From the NCBI GenBank assembly GCA_003533505.1, contig DQGD01000008.1, positions 22,052-86,051 of the forward strand: a stretch of DNA of 64,000 nucleotides. The letters run 5' to 3'. Below, one piece after another: positions 15,596 through 24,382 of this stretch. The notes beneath the pieces are model-generated. The model saw nothing but the letters and a program-made list of their open reading frames with translations, did no database searches and had not been told where the DNA came from. This stretch comes from Clostridiales bacterium. Lineage in GTDB: Bacteria; Bacillota; Clostridia; Christensenellales; Pumilibacteraceae. The translations under genes and the position numbers were made by a program. How positions within the stretch are numbered: the first letter of the stretch is position 1; every line of letters starts with the position of its first letter.

Positions 15596-17794
15596 ATGGT
15601 AGCGGAAGTAATAGTCGACATAAGTACTTCGGAAGTCGACAAAGTTTTCGACTATTCGCTGGACGGCTCGCCCGATATTCGGGCGGGTTTTCGCGTACTT
15701 GTGCCCTTCGGGAGAATGTCTGTCGAGGGTTATGTTGTCGGTATTAAGGAAAGCAGCGATTACCTCGGGCTGAAGCCTATAACAAAAAGGCTGGACGACT
15801 ATCCCGTTATATCCGAGGAAATGCTTTCGCTCATGAATTTCATGACGGCTAAGTATCACCTCCGAAAGGTGGACGTGTTGCGCCTCTTCATTCCGGCGCA
15901 GATGCGCGGCGGCAGAGTCAAGGAGCTCGTTATAAAATACGCGCGTATTGCGGACGAGTACGCAGGGCGCGACGAAGCGCAGTTTATAAGGAGTTCGGCT
16001 ACGGCTCAGCATGATATTTTCGCGTACCTTACCGAATGCGGACGGGCTAGTGTGACCGAACTTAACAAGGATTTTTCCGCGGCGGCGCTCCGCAACCTGG
16101 TCGCTCGCGGCATAGTGGTGCTTGAAGAGGAGGAATCTCTGCGCACGCCGTACTCTGGGCTTAACGACGAAAAGAAAAAAGAAGTCGTGCTGACGGCGGC
16201 TCAGGCGGCGGTTGTGGAAAAAATCAACAACGGCGAAAAAGGCGTTTATCTTCTTCACGGCGTGACCGGCAGCGGCAAAACCGAGGTGTATATGCGCTGT
16301 ATCAGTGACGCGCTTAAAGCCGGTAAGACCGCGATAATGCTCGTACCCGAAATCTCGCTCACGCCGCAGGTGTTGCGCTCGTTTCGCGCTCGTTTCGGCG
16401 ACGAGGTCGCGCTTCTTCACAGCGGATTGTCGGTTGGCGAACGCTTTGACGAGTGGCGCAGGCTGATAGGCGGCAGGGCAAAGGTCGCGGTAGGCGCGAG
16501 AAGCGCGGTGTTCGCTCCGCTCAAAAACGTCGGACTGATTATCATCGACGAGGAGCACGATTCGAGTTATGTGTCCGAATCCAACCCGAGATACGTCACC
16601 CACGAGGTTGCGGCGTTCAGGGCAAAGTACAACGACTGCTCGCTGGTGCTCGGCAGCGCAACCCCGTCGATAGAATCCTATTACAAGGCTACAATCGGCG
16701 AGTACAAGCTGCTCGAACTCCCCGAAAGAGTGAATAAAAGACAGCTTCCCGAAATGGAAATCGTCAATATGTGCAAAGAAGTGTACGACGGCAACAACGG
16801 AATGTTTTCGCGGCTGCTGCTGTCGGAGCTTAAAGAGTGCATGGAGAGGGACGAGCAGGCGATTATATTCATCAACCGTCGCGGCTACTCCTCGTACATG
16901 ATGTGCCGCAGCTGCGGCTATGTGGCGAAGTGCGAGCAATGCGACGTTTCGCTCGTCTACCACAAGGACGAAAACATGCTGAAATGCCATTATTGCGGCA
17001 ACCGCTATGCCGTGCTCACCGAATGCCCCGTTTGCCATTCTCCGCACATAAAGCGCGGATTTGTGGGAACGCAGGCGATTGTCGAGCAGCTTTCCGAGTT
17101 GTTTCCCGACAAAAAAATTCTGCGCATGGACAACGACACCACGCAGAACAAGGACTCGCACGCGCGAATCCTGGGCGAGTTTGCCGCAAAAAAGGCGAGT
17201 ATTCTTGTCGGCACGCAGATGATAGCGAAGGGTCACGACTTTCCCGACGTAACGCTGGTGGGAATCGTCGACGCGGACATGAGTCTGCATTTTTCCGACT
17301 TTCGCGCGGCGGAGAGAACGTATCAGCTGATTACGCAGGTAGCCGGGCGAGCGGGGCGCGACGTCAAGCCCGGAAAGGTCGTGCTCCAAACATACACGCC
17401 CAACAATTATGTTTATAGGCTTGCGGTGAAGAACGATTATAAGGGCTTTTACGAAAAGGAAGTCAACTTAAGAGAAGTGACAAAGTATCCGCCGTTCTGC
17501 AAAATCGTGAGAGTGCTGGTATCGGGCGAGAACGAGGAGCTTTGCACCGCAACGCTCAAGGGTATTTTCGACGAAATCTCCGCGCTTACCAAGGAAAATC
17601 CGAATTGCTTTGCCTACTTTGCGGCAATGAAATCGCCGGTCAAGCGTATTCAGAACAAATTTCGTGTACAAATTCTGATGCGTATAACCGACCGCTTTGA
17701 CAACATAATACAAAAAGTGTATAATATAGTCGACGCCCACACCGTGCCGAAAACGAGCGTGTTCGTCGAAATCAACCCCAATAATTTAAGCTAA
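15596..17794 (+). CDS. priA: Primosomal replication restart helicase PriA
   Basis: 732-residue superfamily 2 helicase that recognises stalled forks and reloads the replisome. The N-terminal 3' DNA-binding domain begins MVAEVIVDISTSEVDKVFDY. Walker A is GVTGSGKTE near residues 221-229 and the DEAH-type box is DEEHDSSY. The zinc-binding module between the helicase lobes has paired cysteines (CRSCGYVAKCEQC, CHYCGNRY, CPVCHSPH). QVAGRAGRD is motif VI. It starts directly at the coaBC stop. Only 28 bases separate it from def. Confidence 0.97.
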   Translation: MVAEVIVDISTSEVDKVFDYSLDGSPDIRAGFRVLVPFGRMSVEGYVVGIKESSDYLGLKPITKRLDDYPVISEEMLSLMNFMTAKYHLRKVDVLRLFIPAQMRGGRVKELVIKYARIADEYAGRDEAQFIRSSATAQHDIFAYLTECGRASVTELNKDFSAAALRNLVARGIVVLEEEESLRTPYSGLNDEKKKEVVLTAAQAAVVEKINNGEKGVYLLHGVTGSGKTEVYMRCISDALKAGKTAIMLVPEISLTPQVLRSFRARFGDEVALLHSGLSVGERFDEWRRLIGGRAKVAVGARSAVFAPLKNVGLIIIDEEHDSSYVSESNPRYVTHEVAAFRAKYNDCSLVLGSATPSIESYYKATIGEYKLLELPERVNKRQLPEMEIVNMCKEVYDGNNGMFSRLLLSELKECMERDEQAIIFINRRGYSSYMMCRSCGYVAKCEQCDVSLVYHKDENMLKCHYCGNRYAVLTECPVCHSPHIKRGFVGTQAIVEQLSELFPDKKILRMDNDTTQNKDSHARILGEFAAKKASILVGTQMIAKGHDFPDVTLVGIVDADMSLHFSDFRAAERTYQLITQVAGRAGRDVKPGKVVLQTYTPNNYVYRLAVKNDYKGFYEKEVNLREVTKYPPFCKIVRVLVSGENEELCTATLKGIFDEISALTKENPNCFAYFAAMKSPVKRIQNKFRVQILMRITDRFDNIIQKVYNIVDAHTVPKTSVFVEINPNNLS

Positions 17795-17822
17795 TCTCAA
17801 GCCCCCAAGGAGAAGGAATACA

Positions 17823-18275
17823 ATGGCAATCCGCAATATCGTAAAAATAGGCGAACCCGTGCTTCGGGAAAAATGTCGCGAGGTCACCTCGTTCGACGAC
17901 AGGCTTTCCGTGCTTATCGACGACATGAAGGAAACGATGTTTGCGGCAAACGGCGTGGGTATCGCCGCTCCGCAAGTGGGCATATTAAAGCGCGTCTGCA
18001 TCGTGTGCACCGACGGCGAAACGGTGTACGAGCTCGTCAATCCCGTGATAACCAAGCAGAGCGGCACTCAGTGCGGCCCCGAGGGCTGTCTTAGCATACC
18101 GGGACGGCAGGAAAACGTCGTCCGCCCCAAGAAAATCGTCGTTGAAGCGTACGACCGTCACGGCAACGGTTACGTCTACAAGGTCGAGGGGTTCGAAGCG
18201 GTGGCGTTTTGCCATGAAATAGACCACCTCGACGGAATATTGTATATCGATAAAGCGGAGAAGAACGAGAGATGA
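17823..18275 (+). CDS. def: Peptide deformylase
   Basis: 150-residue metalloenzyme that removes the N-formyl group from nascent proteins. All three motifs are intact: GVGIAAPQVG, EGCLSIPG with the metal-ligand cysteine, and HEIDHLDG with both histidines and the catalytic Glu. The ATG follows AAGGAGAAGG. The stop overlaps the fmt start, coupling the enzyme that removes formyl groups with the one that adds them. Confidence 0.97.
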   Translation: MAIRNIVKIGEPVLREKCREVTSFDDRLSVLIDDMKETMFAANGVGIAAPQVGILKRVCIVCTDGETVYELVNPVITKQSGTQCGPEGCLSIPGRQENVVRPKKIVVEAYDRHGNGYVYKVEGFEAVAFCHEIDHLDGILYIDKAEKNER

Positions 18276-19204
18276 GGGTAGTTTTTTTAGGTACGCCCGA
18301 ATTCGCCGTTCCGTCGCTCGACGCGCTTTACGAACACGCCGAAGTCGTAGGCGCGGTTTGTCAGCCCGACAGAGAACGCGACCGCAAGGGCAGAATTATC
18401 GAGGGCGCAGTAAAAAGACGCGCCGAAGAGCTCGGTATTCCCGTTTACCAATTTGAAAAAATCCGTCGCGACGGCGTTGAAACTCTGCGCGCGCTTGCTC
18501 CCGACGTAATGATAACCTGCGCCTACGGGCAGATACTTTCGCAGGAAATTCTGGACATAGCTCCGCTGGGCGTGCTTAACGTGCACGGCTCGGTTTTGCC
18601 GAAGTACCGCGGCAGCGCCCCCATTCAACGCGCCCTGATAAACGGCGAGAAAAAGACGGGCGTCACCATAATGAAAACCGATATCGGCATGGACACCGGT
18701 GCGATTCTGAGCATGAAAGAGCTTGAAATAAATGGCGACGATTACGTTGGGGATTTATACGAAAAACTGTCGTGCGTGGGTGCGGATCTTCTCATAAAAA
18801 CGCTGGACGGGTATTTAAGCGGTGAAATTATACCCGTGCCGCAAAACGACGCGCTCGCAACGCAGGCTCCGCCCCTGAAAAAGGAGGAGGCTTATCTCGA
18901 TTTTACGCGCTCCGCCGAGAGCGTGAGAAACGTCATTCGCGGATTCGGCTACGGCGTTTGCGAATTTCGCGACGAGCAGCTGAAAATTTACAGGGCGGAA
19001 GCAATCGATGATTGCGGCGAGAATACCGCAGGCACGGTCGTGACGGCGGTCAAGCATGATTTTATCGTGGCTTGCGGAAGCGGTGCGCTGGCGATTTCCG
19101 AGCTTCAGGCTTGCGGAAAAAAACGCATGAAAACGGCTGATTTTCTCAACGGCGTTCACGTTATGCCCGGCGAGATTTTGCGTAAATTCGGCGGCAACAG
19201 ATGA
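18272..19204 (+). CDS. fmt: Methionyl-tRNA formyltransferase
   Basis: 310-residue enzyme that formylates Met-tRNAi using 10-formyl-THF. The N-terminal Rossmann domain starts MRVVFLGTPEFAVPSL. The catalytic segment has LNVHGSVLPKYRGSAPIQR, followed by MDTGAILS. The C-terminal tRNA-binding OB domain follows a PPLKKEEAYLDF linker. The ATG overlaps the def stop, and the 3' end overlaps rsmB. Confidence 0.97.
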   Translation: MRVVFLGTPEFAVPSLDALYEHAEVVGAVCQPDRERDRKGRIIEGAVKRRAEELGIPVYQFEKIRRDGVETLRALAPDVMITCAYGQILSQEILDIAPLGVLNVHGSVLPKYRGSAPIQRALINGEKKTGVTIMKTDIGMDTGAILSMKELEINGDDYVGDLYEKLSCVGADLLIKTLDGYLSGEIIPVPQNDALATQAPPLKKEEAYLDFTRSAESVRNVIRGFGYGVCEFRDEQLKIYRAEAIDDCGENTAGTVVTAVKHDFIVACGSGALAISELQACGKKRMKTADFLNGVHVMPGEILRKFGGNR

Positions 19205-20475
19205 ATACCGCAGAGAGAAATTTAATAACGGCAAGACTGCTCGGAAAGATTTACGGCGGCGCGTATTCGTCGATAGAGCTGAACCGCGAGCTTCGCGGAA
19301 TTGCGGACGAGCGCGACCGCGGCTATGTTTCGCGCCTTTTTTACGGCGTGCTTGATAAGTCCGTGCAGCTCGATTACATAATATCCAAGCTCACGAAAAA
19401 ACGCCCGAAGCCGATTGTGTGCGTGGTTTTAAGGATGGGAATCTATATGCTGAGGTATATGGACGAGCCGTCTTATGCCGTCGTAAACACGCAGACGGAG
19501 CTAATAAAAACGCTCGGAAAACGCGAGCTTTCGGGCTTCGTAAACGCCGTCCTTCGCGCGTCGGAGAGCGTTAAACTGCCGATACGGGATAAGAACAAGG
19601 CTCTCGAGCTGTCGGTCAACCTTTCTGCGCCCGAGTGGATTGCGAAAAAGCTGATTAAGGAATACGGCTACGACTTTGCGGCGGCTTTTCTCGCGGCTGA
19701 GCTCACCGACAAAACTCACGTCAGAATAAACGAGCGTGAAATAAACAAGGAGGCGTTTTGCGCGCTCGCGCCGTCCATAGAGCAAAGTCCGTGCGGCTGC
19801 TTCGTGCCATACGCCGAGCTAAGGAAAATCAATCCCGGGCTTTACGTCGTGCAGTCGCTTGCCAGCGCGCTCGCCGTCGAATGCTACACCGAGGGGTTGA
19901 GTCGCGGAGCTAAAATATTGGACTTGTGCGCGGCACCGGGCGGTAAAGCGGTCTATGCCGCCACGCTTATCGGAGCGGACGTGACGGCTTGCGATATTCA
20001 TCCGCACAGAGTCGAGCTGATTAAGTCCTACGCGAAAAGCGCCGGGGTTAAAATCAATGCGATACAAAACGATGCGACGGTGTTCAAACCGTCGTTCGAG
20101 AGTGCGTTCGATTGCGTAATTTGCGACGTGCCGTGCAGCGGAGTCGGAGTAATCAAGAACAAACCCGACGTGATGCTGAACCGCAAGGAAGAGGACTTAC
20201 GGTCGCTTGCCGAGCTTCAATACAAAATAATCTCTACGGCGGCGCGGTATGTAAAACCGTCGGGAACGTTGTGCTATTCGACCTGCACGGTTTTCAAGGA
20301 AGAGAACGAGGACGTCGCGAACAGGTTTTTATCCGAAAATCCCGATTTCGAGAACCTGTCGGCAGGGTGCGAAAAAGCGCAAGCCGGTACAGACGGCTAT
20401 GTGAGGCTATATCCGCAAACGCACGGCTGCGACGGGTTTTTCGTGGCTAAATTCAGGAGAAAGAGCAATGACTAA
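19201..20475 (+). CDS. rsmB: 16S rRNA (cytosine-967-C5)-methyltransferase RsmB
   Basis: 424-residue m5C methyltransferase for 16S rRNA. The N-terminal NusB-like RNA-binding domain (about 1-140) is followed by the SAM domain with LDLCAAPGGKAVYAA. CDVPCSGVGVIKNKPD contains the conserved Pro-Cys motif. CYSTCTVFKEEN carries the catalytic cysteine. The ATG overlaps the fmt stop, and rlmN overlaps its 3' end by eight bases. This is the def-fmt-rsmB-rlmN order common in Bacillota. Confidence 0.96.
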   Translation: MNTAERNLITARLLGKIYGGAYSSIELNRELRGIADERDRGYVSRLFYGVLDKSVQLDYIISKLTKKRPKPIVCVVLRMGIYMLRYMDEPSYAVVNTQTELIKTLGKRELSGFVNAVLRASESVKLPIRDKNKALELSVNLSAPEWIAKKLIKEYGYDFAAAFLAAELTDKTHVRINEREINKEAFCALAPSIEQSPCGCFVPYAELRKINPGLYVVQSLASALAVECYTEGLSRGAKILDLCAAPGGKAVYAATLIGADVTACDIHPHRVELIKSYAKSAGVKINAIQNDATVFKPSFESAFDCVICDVPCSGVGVIKNKPDVMLNRKEEDLRSLAELQYKIISTAARYVKPSGTLCYSTCTVFKEENEDVANRFLSENPDFENLSAGCEKAQAGTDGYVRLYPQTHGCDGFFVAKFRRKSND

Positions 20476-21514
20476 TCTTGCCGACTATACAAAGAGCGAG
20501 CTTCGGGAAATCCTTATGCGCGACTATTCGACGCCGGCTTACAGGGCGAAACAATTATACGACGGAATCACGGCATTTTCGAGCTATGACGAAATGACTA
20601 CGCTTCCGAAAAAACTGAAAGCCGATTTGAGCGAAAAGTATTACGACCGCGCGCTTGCGATAGAAAAGAAGCTTGTGTCGCGCGACGGCACGATAAAATA
20701 TTTGTACCGACTGAACGACGGGAACATAATAGAAGGCGCGCTGATGAAGCAGAGTTACGGCAACACGCTTTGTGTTTCCACGCAGGTCGGGTGCAGAATG
20801 GGCTGCGCGTTCTGTGCGTCGGGCATCGGCGGCTTAGTCAGAAACCTTACTGCAGGCGAAATCCTTTCGCAGGTGTTATGCGTAAATCGCGACGCAGGCG
20901 GCACGGCGGATAAGCGCGCAGTGACCAATATAGTGCTTATGGGAAGCGGAGAGCCGCTCGACAATTATGAAGAAGTAACTAAGTTTTTGCGGCTCGCGTC
21001 GTCGCCCGACGGGCTCAACGTCAGCGAGCGCAATATATCGCTGTCTACTAGCGGACTTGTCGAAAACGTCAGGCGACTGGCGGACGACGGCTTTACCGTC
21101 ACGCTCACGTTCTCGCTTCACGCGACCACCGACGAGTACCGCCGCACCATTATGCCGATAGCGAACAAGTACTCGATTGCCGACATAATAGAAGCGGCGA
21201 AGTATTATTTTGAAAAGACGGGCAGGCGCGTGATATTCGAGTACACCATGATAAAGGGTGTGAATATCAACCATTTCGACGCGTTGCGGCTTGCGGAACT
21301 TACCAAAGGCTTTCCGTCGCATATCAATCTGATACCGCTGAACCCCGTCAAGGAAAAGAACCTCAAGGGCTGCACTCGCGAAGAGGGCGAACGCTTTTTG
21401 CGGAAACTTACCGAGCTCGGCGTCAGCGCGTCCATACGAAAATCAAAGGGCGCGGACGTCGGCGGTGCCTGCGGACAGCTGAGAAGAAGCTATGTGGGAG
21501 CATGTAAAAAATGA
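20468..21514 (+). CDS. rlmN: Dual-specificity RNA methyltransferase RlmN
   Basis: 348-residue radical-SAM enzyme that makes m2A2503 in 23S rRNA and m2A37 in some tRNAs. The cluster cysteines are C109, C113 and C116 (CRMGCAFC). The SAM-binding GSGEPLDN and the C-terminal methyl-accepting cysteine region GADVGGACGQLR are present. The ATG lies inside rsmB and follows AGGAGAAAG. Its stop overlaps rsgA (ATGA), leaving no space for the prpC-prkC pair usually found here. Confidence 0.97.
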   Translation: MTNLADYTKSELREILMRDYSTPAYRAKQLYDGITAFSSYDEMTTLPKKLKADLSEKYYDRALAIEKKLVSRDGTIKYLYRLNDGNIIEGALMKQSYGNTLCVSTQVGCRMGCAFCASGIGGLVRNLTAGEILSQVLCVNRDAGGTADKRAVTNIVLMGSGEPLDNYEEVTKFLRLASSPDGLNVSERNISLSTSGLVENVRRLADDGFTVTLTFSLHATTDEYRRTIMPIANKYSIADIIEAAKYYFEKTGRRVIFEYTMIKGVNINHFDALRLAELTKGFPSHINLIPLNPVKEKNLKGCTREEGERFLRKLTELGVSASIRKSKGADVGGACGQLRRSYVGACKK

Positions 21515-22383
21515 AAGAAGCGCAGTACAGAGTTATCGAGCACAAATCCGATAAGTTTTCGATAGAGCTGGACGGCGTTGTCGTCGAGGCGGTTGCGAGA
21601 GGACGGTTAAAGCGCGACGGTGAAATCCTGGTGGGCGATTTCGTGGTGTTGGACGAGAACATGACCGAGCCCGTAATAGCGAGAGTTGCGCCGCGCAGAA
21701 ATTCTTTGGTAAGACCGGGCGTCGCGAACATAGACCTTGTGGTCATCGTCGTTGCGCCCGTGCCGGAAACCGACGGTTTTCTGGTGGACAAGCTTATCGT
21801 CAATTGTAAGGAAGCAGGGATAGACTGTCTTATCTGCCTCAACAAGTCGGACATTGCGAATACCGAGAGGGAACGACTTGTGCGCGAGTACGGAACGGAC
21901 GTCGCGGGGGTGGTTGTGACGGCGGCCATAAACGGCGAAGCGGCGGAGCTTAAACCGTATTTAACGGGCAAGGTTGTCTGTTTTGCCGGGCAGTCGGCAG
22001 TGGGAAAATCCACGCTGTCAAACGCGATACTCGGCGGCGATGAGCGAACCGTCGGCGAGCTCAGCGAGCGTATATCGAGAGGCAGGAATACTACTACTTC
22101 GGCGCGGCTGCTGCGCTCTCCCGACGGATTCTATTTCGTCGATACGCCGGGGTTCTCCGTTCTCGACACGTTCGGAGTGAAAGCGAACGAGCTTGCGCTT
22201 TATTACGACGAGTACGTCAGACTTTCCGACGATTGCAAATTTCACCCCTGCACGCACACGAGCGAGCCCGGTTGCGCGGTTAAAGCTGCTGTCGGGAGCG
22301 GCAATCTCAGCAGAGAAAGATACGAAAGATACGTTAAATTATACGGCGACCTCAGAGAAGCCGAAAAGAGGAGAACTAAATGA
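21511..22383 (+). CDS. rsgA: Ribosome biogenesis GTPase RsgA
   Basis: 290-residue circularly permuted GTPase that checks late 30S maturation. An N-terminal OB fold is followed by G4 (NKSD), then G1 (GQSAVGKSTL, near residue 159), the switch region and G3 (DTPGFS), the order expected for RsgA. The C-terminal zinc site is CKFHPCTHTSEPGC. The ATG overlaps the rlmN stop and the 3' end overlaps rpe. In most relatives a Ser/Thr kinase gene lies immediately upstream; not here. Confidence 0.96.
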   Translation: MKEAQYRVIEHKSDKFSIELDGVVVEAVARGRLKRDGEILVGDFVVLDENMTEPVIARVAPRRNSLVRPGVANIDLVVIVVAPVPETDGFLVDKLIVNCKEAGIDCLICLNKSDIANTERERLVREYGTDVAGVVVTAAINGEAAELKPYLTGKVVCFAGQSAVGKSTLSNAILGGDERTVGELSERISRGRNTTTSARLLRSPDGFYFVDTPGFSVLDTFGVKANELALYYDEYVRLSDDCKFHPCTHTSEPGCAVKAAVGSGNLSRERYERYVKLYGDLREAEKRRTK

Positions 22384-23033
22384 ACGAGTTGTTTATTGCG
22401 CCCAGCGTGCTGTCGGCGGACTTTACGAAAATGGGCGAAGACGTCGAGCGCATCGCAAAGGGCGGCGCGGATATGATTCATTGCGACGTTATGGACGGAC
22501 TGTTCGTGCCGAACATAAGCTTCGGACCGAAAATGGTTGCGGACATTCGCAAGCATACGGATTTGCCGCTTGACGTGCACCTCATGATAGTGCAGCCCGA
22601 GCGCTACCTCGAAACGTTCGTAAAGGCAGGCGCCGACTATATCACCGTCCATGTCGAAGCGACGGAAAAGGCTCGTTACTGTCTTGAAAGGATACGCGAG
22701 TTGGGCGTAAAAAGCGGCATCGTGATAAGCCCCGATACCGCACCCGAACGAGTTTTCGAGCTTTTGGACATTGCGGACATGGTGCTGGTTATGAGCGTTT
22801 ACCCCGGCTTCGGCGGACAAAAATTTATTCCGTCCGCACTCGATAAGATTAAAACGCTTTCGGCTGAGCTTAAGAAACGGGGGCTTTCCGCGCGACTTGA
22901 AATAGACGGCGGCGTAGGAATAGGTAACGTTGCGGAAATCAAGGCGGCAGGCGCGGACACTATAGTAGCGGGTTCGTCGGTGTTCGGCGCGTCGGACGCG
23001 TCGGAAGCTATTCGTGCGCTAAGAAACGCTTAG
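22380..23033 (+). CDS. rpe: Ribulose-phosphate 3-epimerase
   Basis: 217-residue TIM-barrel epimerase linking ribulose 5-phosphate and xylulose 5-phosphate in the pentose phosphate pathway. The family start IAPSVLSADF is present, as are the metal-binding histidine and aspartate in HCDVMDGLFVPNISFGP, HLMIVQPERY, MSVYPGFGGQKF and EIDGGVG. Start: ATG with GGAG upstream, overlapping the rsgA stop. The rsgA-rpe-thiN-spoVM string matches Bacillus subtilis. Confidence 0.97.
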   Translation: MNELFIAPSVLSADFTKMGEDVERIAKGGADMIHCDVMDGLFVPNISFGPKMVADIRKHTDLPLDVHLMIVQPERYLETFVKAGADYITVHVEATEKARYCLERIRELGVKSGIVISPDTAPERVFELLDIADMVLVMSVYPGFGGQKFIPSALDKIKTLSAELKKRGLSARLEIDGGVGIGNVAEIKAAGADTIVAGSSVFGASDASEAIRALRNA

Positions 23034-23041
23034 CAAAATAT

Positions 23042-23689
23042 ATGAAACGAGCTCTTATATTTCTTAACGGCGACGTGCCTACCGAATCTGAGTTAAAATC
23101 GGCTGCCGCCGCGGCAAAGGACGCAATCGTAATATGCGCAGACGGAGCGTTCGATTACATTGACGGCATAATCGAACCCGACATGATTTTAGGCGACTTC
23201 GACAGCGTGACCAAGTCGGTTGACGGAATTAAAGCCGAGGTTGTGCGTTATCCGTCCGAAAAAGATTACAGCGACGGGTATCTCGCAATGCAGGCGGCAA
23301 TCGAAGCCGGGGCGGAATTTGTTTCTGTTTACGGTGCTTTCGGCGGCAGGGCGGACTATGCCTACGTCAACCTGTCGCTGTTGTATCAGGCGAAAAAGGC
23401 GAACGTAAAAGCCGAGCTTATCGGCGGCGGCAGCGTAGTTACGCTCGAGAGCGGCGTAATCGAAAAATGCGTTCCCGTCGGCTCGATTGTTTCGTTTGCA
23501 CCGTTTTTTCACTCGGCGCATATACTATCATCGGAGGGGCTCAAGTACCCGATGCGCGACGTCGTGCTTGACCGCGCTCACGCCGACCTCGGGGTTTCAA
23601 ACGAGGCGACAAGCGAGAATATCGCGATAGAAGCGCAGGGCGAGGTACTTGTCTTTATCCGAAATTACATACGGGAGAGACGGGCATGA
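23042..23689 (+). CDS. thiN: Thiamine pyrophosphokinase
   Basis: 215-residue enzyme that transfers pyrophosphate from ATP to thiamine. The N-terminal domain has the acidic ICADGAFDYIDG and ILGDFDSV, and KDYSDGYLAMQ is the typical KD-x-TD-like motif (Ser replaces Thr). GAFGGRADYAYVNLSLL follows. The C-terminal beta domain is more divergent. It starts eight bases after rpe with only a weak ribosome site, so it may depend on coupling. The stop overlaps spoVM (ATGA). Confidence 0.94.
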   Translation: MKRALIFLNGDVPTESELKSAAAAAKDAIVICADGAFDYIDGIIEPDMILGDFDSVTKSVDGIKAEVVRYPSEKDYSDGYLAMQAAIEAGAEFVSVYGAFGGRADYAYVNLSLLYQAKKANVKAELIGGGSVVTLESGVIEKCVPVGSIVSFAPFFHSAHILSSEGLKYPMRDVVLDRAHADLGVSNEATSENIAIEAQGEVLVFIRNYIRERRA

Positions 23690-23766
23690 AAATAGTATGC
23701 GTGAAGGCGCCGCGATTTTTGCGCGGCTTACTGAAGCTGTTGTTTGTAAAAAAGAACAGCGACTAG
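23686..23766 (+). CDS. spoVM: Stage V sporulation protein SpoVM
   Basis: 26-residue amphipathic peptide beginning MKIVCVKAPRFLRGLLKLLF. It has the same length as B. subtilis SpoVM, which recognises the curved outer forespore membrane and recruits the SpoIVA coat basement layer. Pro9, which is needed for curvature sensing, is conserved, as are Lys7, Phe11, Leu12, Gly14 and the last residue Asp26. The position is also conserved: directly after thiN and before an rpmB gene on the opposite strand. The ATG overlaps the thiN stop (ATGA) with GGGAGAG upstream. A terminator follows. The identification combines length, key residues and synteny. Confidence 0.92.
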   Translation: MKIVCVKAPRFLRGLLKLLFVKKNSD

Positions 23767-23803
23767 CGTTGAGTCGGCTTTTAAGTTATTGCTAATCGAT
23801 ATA

Positions 23804-23856
23804 ATAAAAAAACGCTTACCGTGCGTATTGCAGCAAGGGGTAAGCGTTTTCTTTTG
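23804..23856. terminator. Terminator of the rsgA-rpe-thiN-spoVM operon, possibly bidirectional
   Basis: AAAACGCTTACC (23809-23820) pairs perfectly with GGTAAGCGTTTT (23839-23850) around an 18-base loop. A T-rich tail (TTTTCTTTT) follows on the + strand, and an A-tract precedes it, so it could also stop minus-strand reads. Confidence 0.85.
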
Positions 23857-23864
23857 CGTGGTAC

Positions 23865-23888
23865 AAGCTCCGAGCGGTAGCGGAGCTT
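23865..23888. repeat. Perfect inverted repeat between convergent spoVM and rpmB
   Basis: AAGCTCCG (23865-23872) and CGGAGCTT (23881-23888) flank an 8-base loop. No T-tract follows on either strand. It lies between two terminators, so its role is unclear. Confidence 0.55.
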
Positions 23889-23907
23889 TGGCGGTACAAA
23901 AATGTAC

Positions 23908-23934
23908 ACAAAAAAGAGCCGCGCAAGGCGACTC
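23908..23934 (-). terminator. Terminator of rpmB (minus strand)
   Basis: On the minus strand GAGTCGC pairs with GCGGCTC (one T-G pair) around CTTGC, followed by six T. It lies 24 bases after the rpmB stop. Confidence 0.85.
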
Positions 23935-23957
23935 CTTTTCGACCGAATTTTTACGCC

Positions 23958-24143
23958 TTAATCGTTCTTGTTAAGGGTTCTCTGGCAGCGAGTGCAAACG
24001 TAATCATTGGGCTTAAGTCCCTCGATATCCGCACCGACTTTATGAAGATTAGCGCTGAAAGTACGCTTCGTTCTGCGATTGGAGTGGCTGACGTTGTTAC
24101 CGCTTACCTTGCCCTTTCCGCACAGCGCGCAAACCTTACTCAT
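23958..24143 (-). CDS. rpmB: 50S ribosomal protein L28
   Basis: 61-residue L28 of the zinc-ribbon type, with cysteine pairs C5/C8 (CALCGKG) and C50/C53 (CTRC). The intervening basic segment VSHSNRRTKRTFSANL is the family signature. It is the only protein gene on the minus strand, as is also true of B. subtilis rpmB between spoVM and yloU. Ribosome site GGAGGTG lies just upstream, with its own promoter and terminator. Confidence 0.97.
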   Translation of the reverse strand: MSKVCALCGKGKVSGNNVSHSNRRTKRTFSANLHKVGADIEGLKPNDYVCTRCQRTLNKND

Positions 24144-24184
24144 AGTGACACCTCCGTTAAAAGGAAAAATTGACTTACCGTGTT

Positions 24185-24213
24185 ATTGTAACACGTTTAA
24201 GCGTTTTAGGCAA
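24185..24213 (-). promoter_or_regulatory. Promoter for rpmB (minus strand)
   Basis: Read on the minus strand: TTGCCT (24213-24208), 17-bp spacer and TACAAT (24190-24185), with extended -10 TGT. It is arranged back to back with the asp23 promoter. Confidence 0.8.
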
Positions 24214-24315
24214 GCAAAAACGACAAGTTTAGCAAATTTTTTTTCATTTACTGCCGCCGAAACGGGTATAGAAACCTAAAAAATCAATTTTTTTGCTAAA
24301 AACACCGTAAAACCC

Positions 24316-24344
24316 TTGCCATATTTTACGAATTAGGTTAAAAT
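24316..24344 (+). promoter_or_regulatory. Promoter for asp23-fakA
   Basis: TTGCCA (24316-24321), 17-bp spacer and TAAAAT (24339-24344). The start near 24351 is followed by TAGGAGGCAC and the ATG at 24383. Confidence 0.75.
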
Positions 24345-24382
24345 AGATTAGCGGTGTACATATAATTACCGTAGGAGGCACT

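Noticed and set aside
15590..17389. 599-codon minus-strand open frame across priA
   Set aside because: Antisense shadow of priA in a codon-biased gene; His/Arg-rich and without family motifs.
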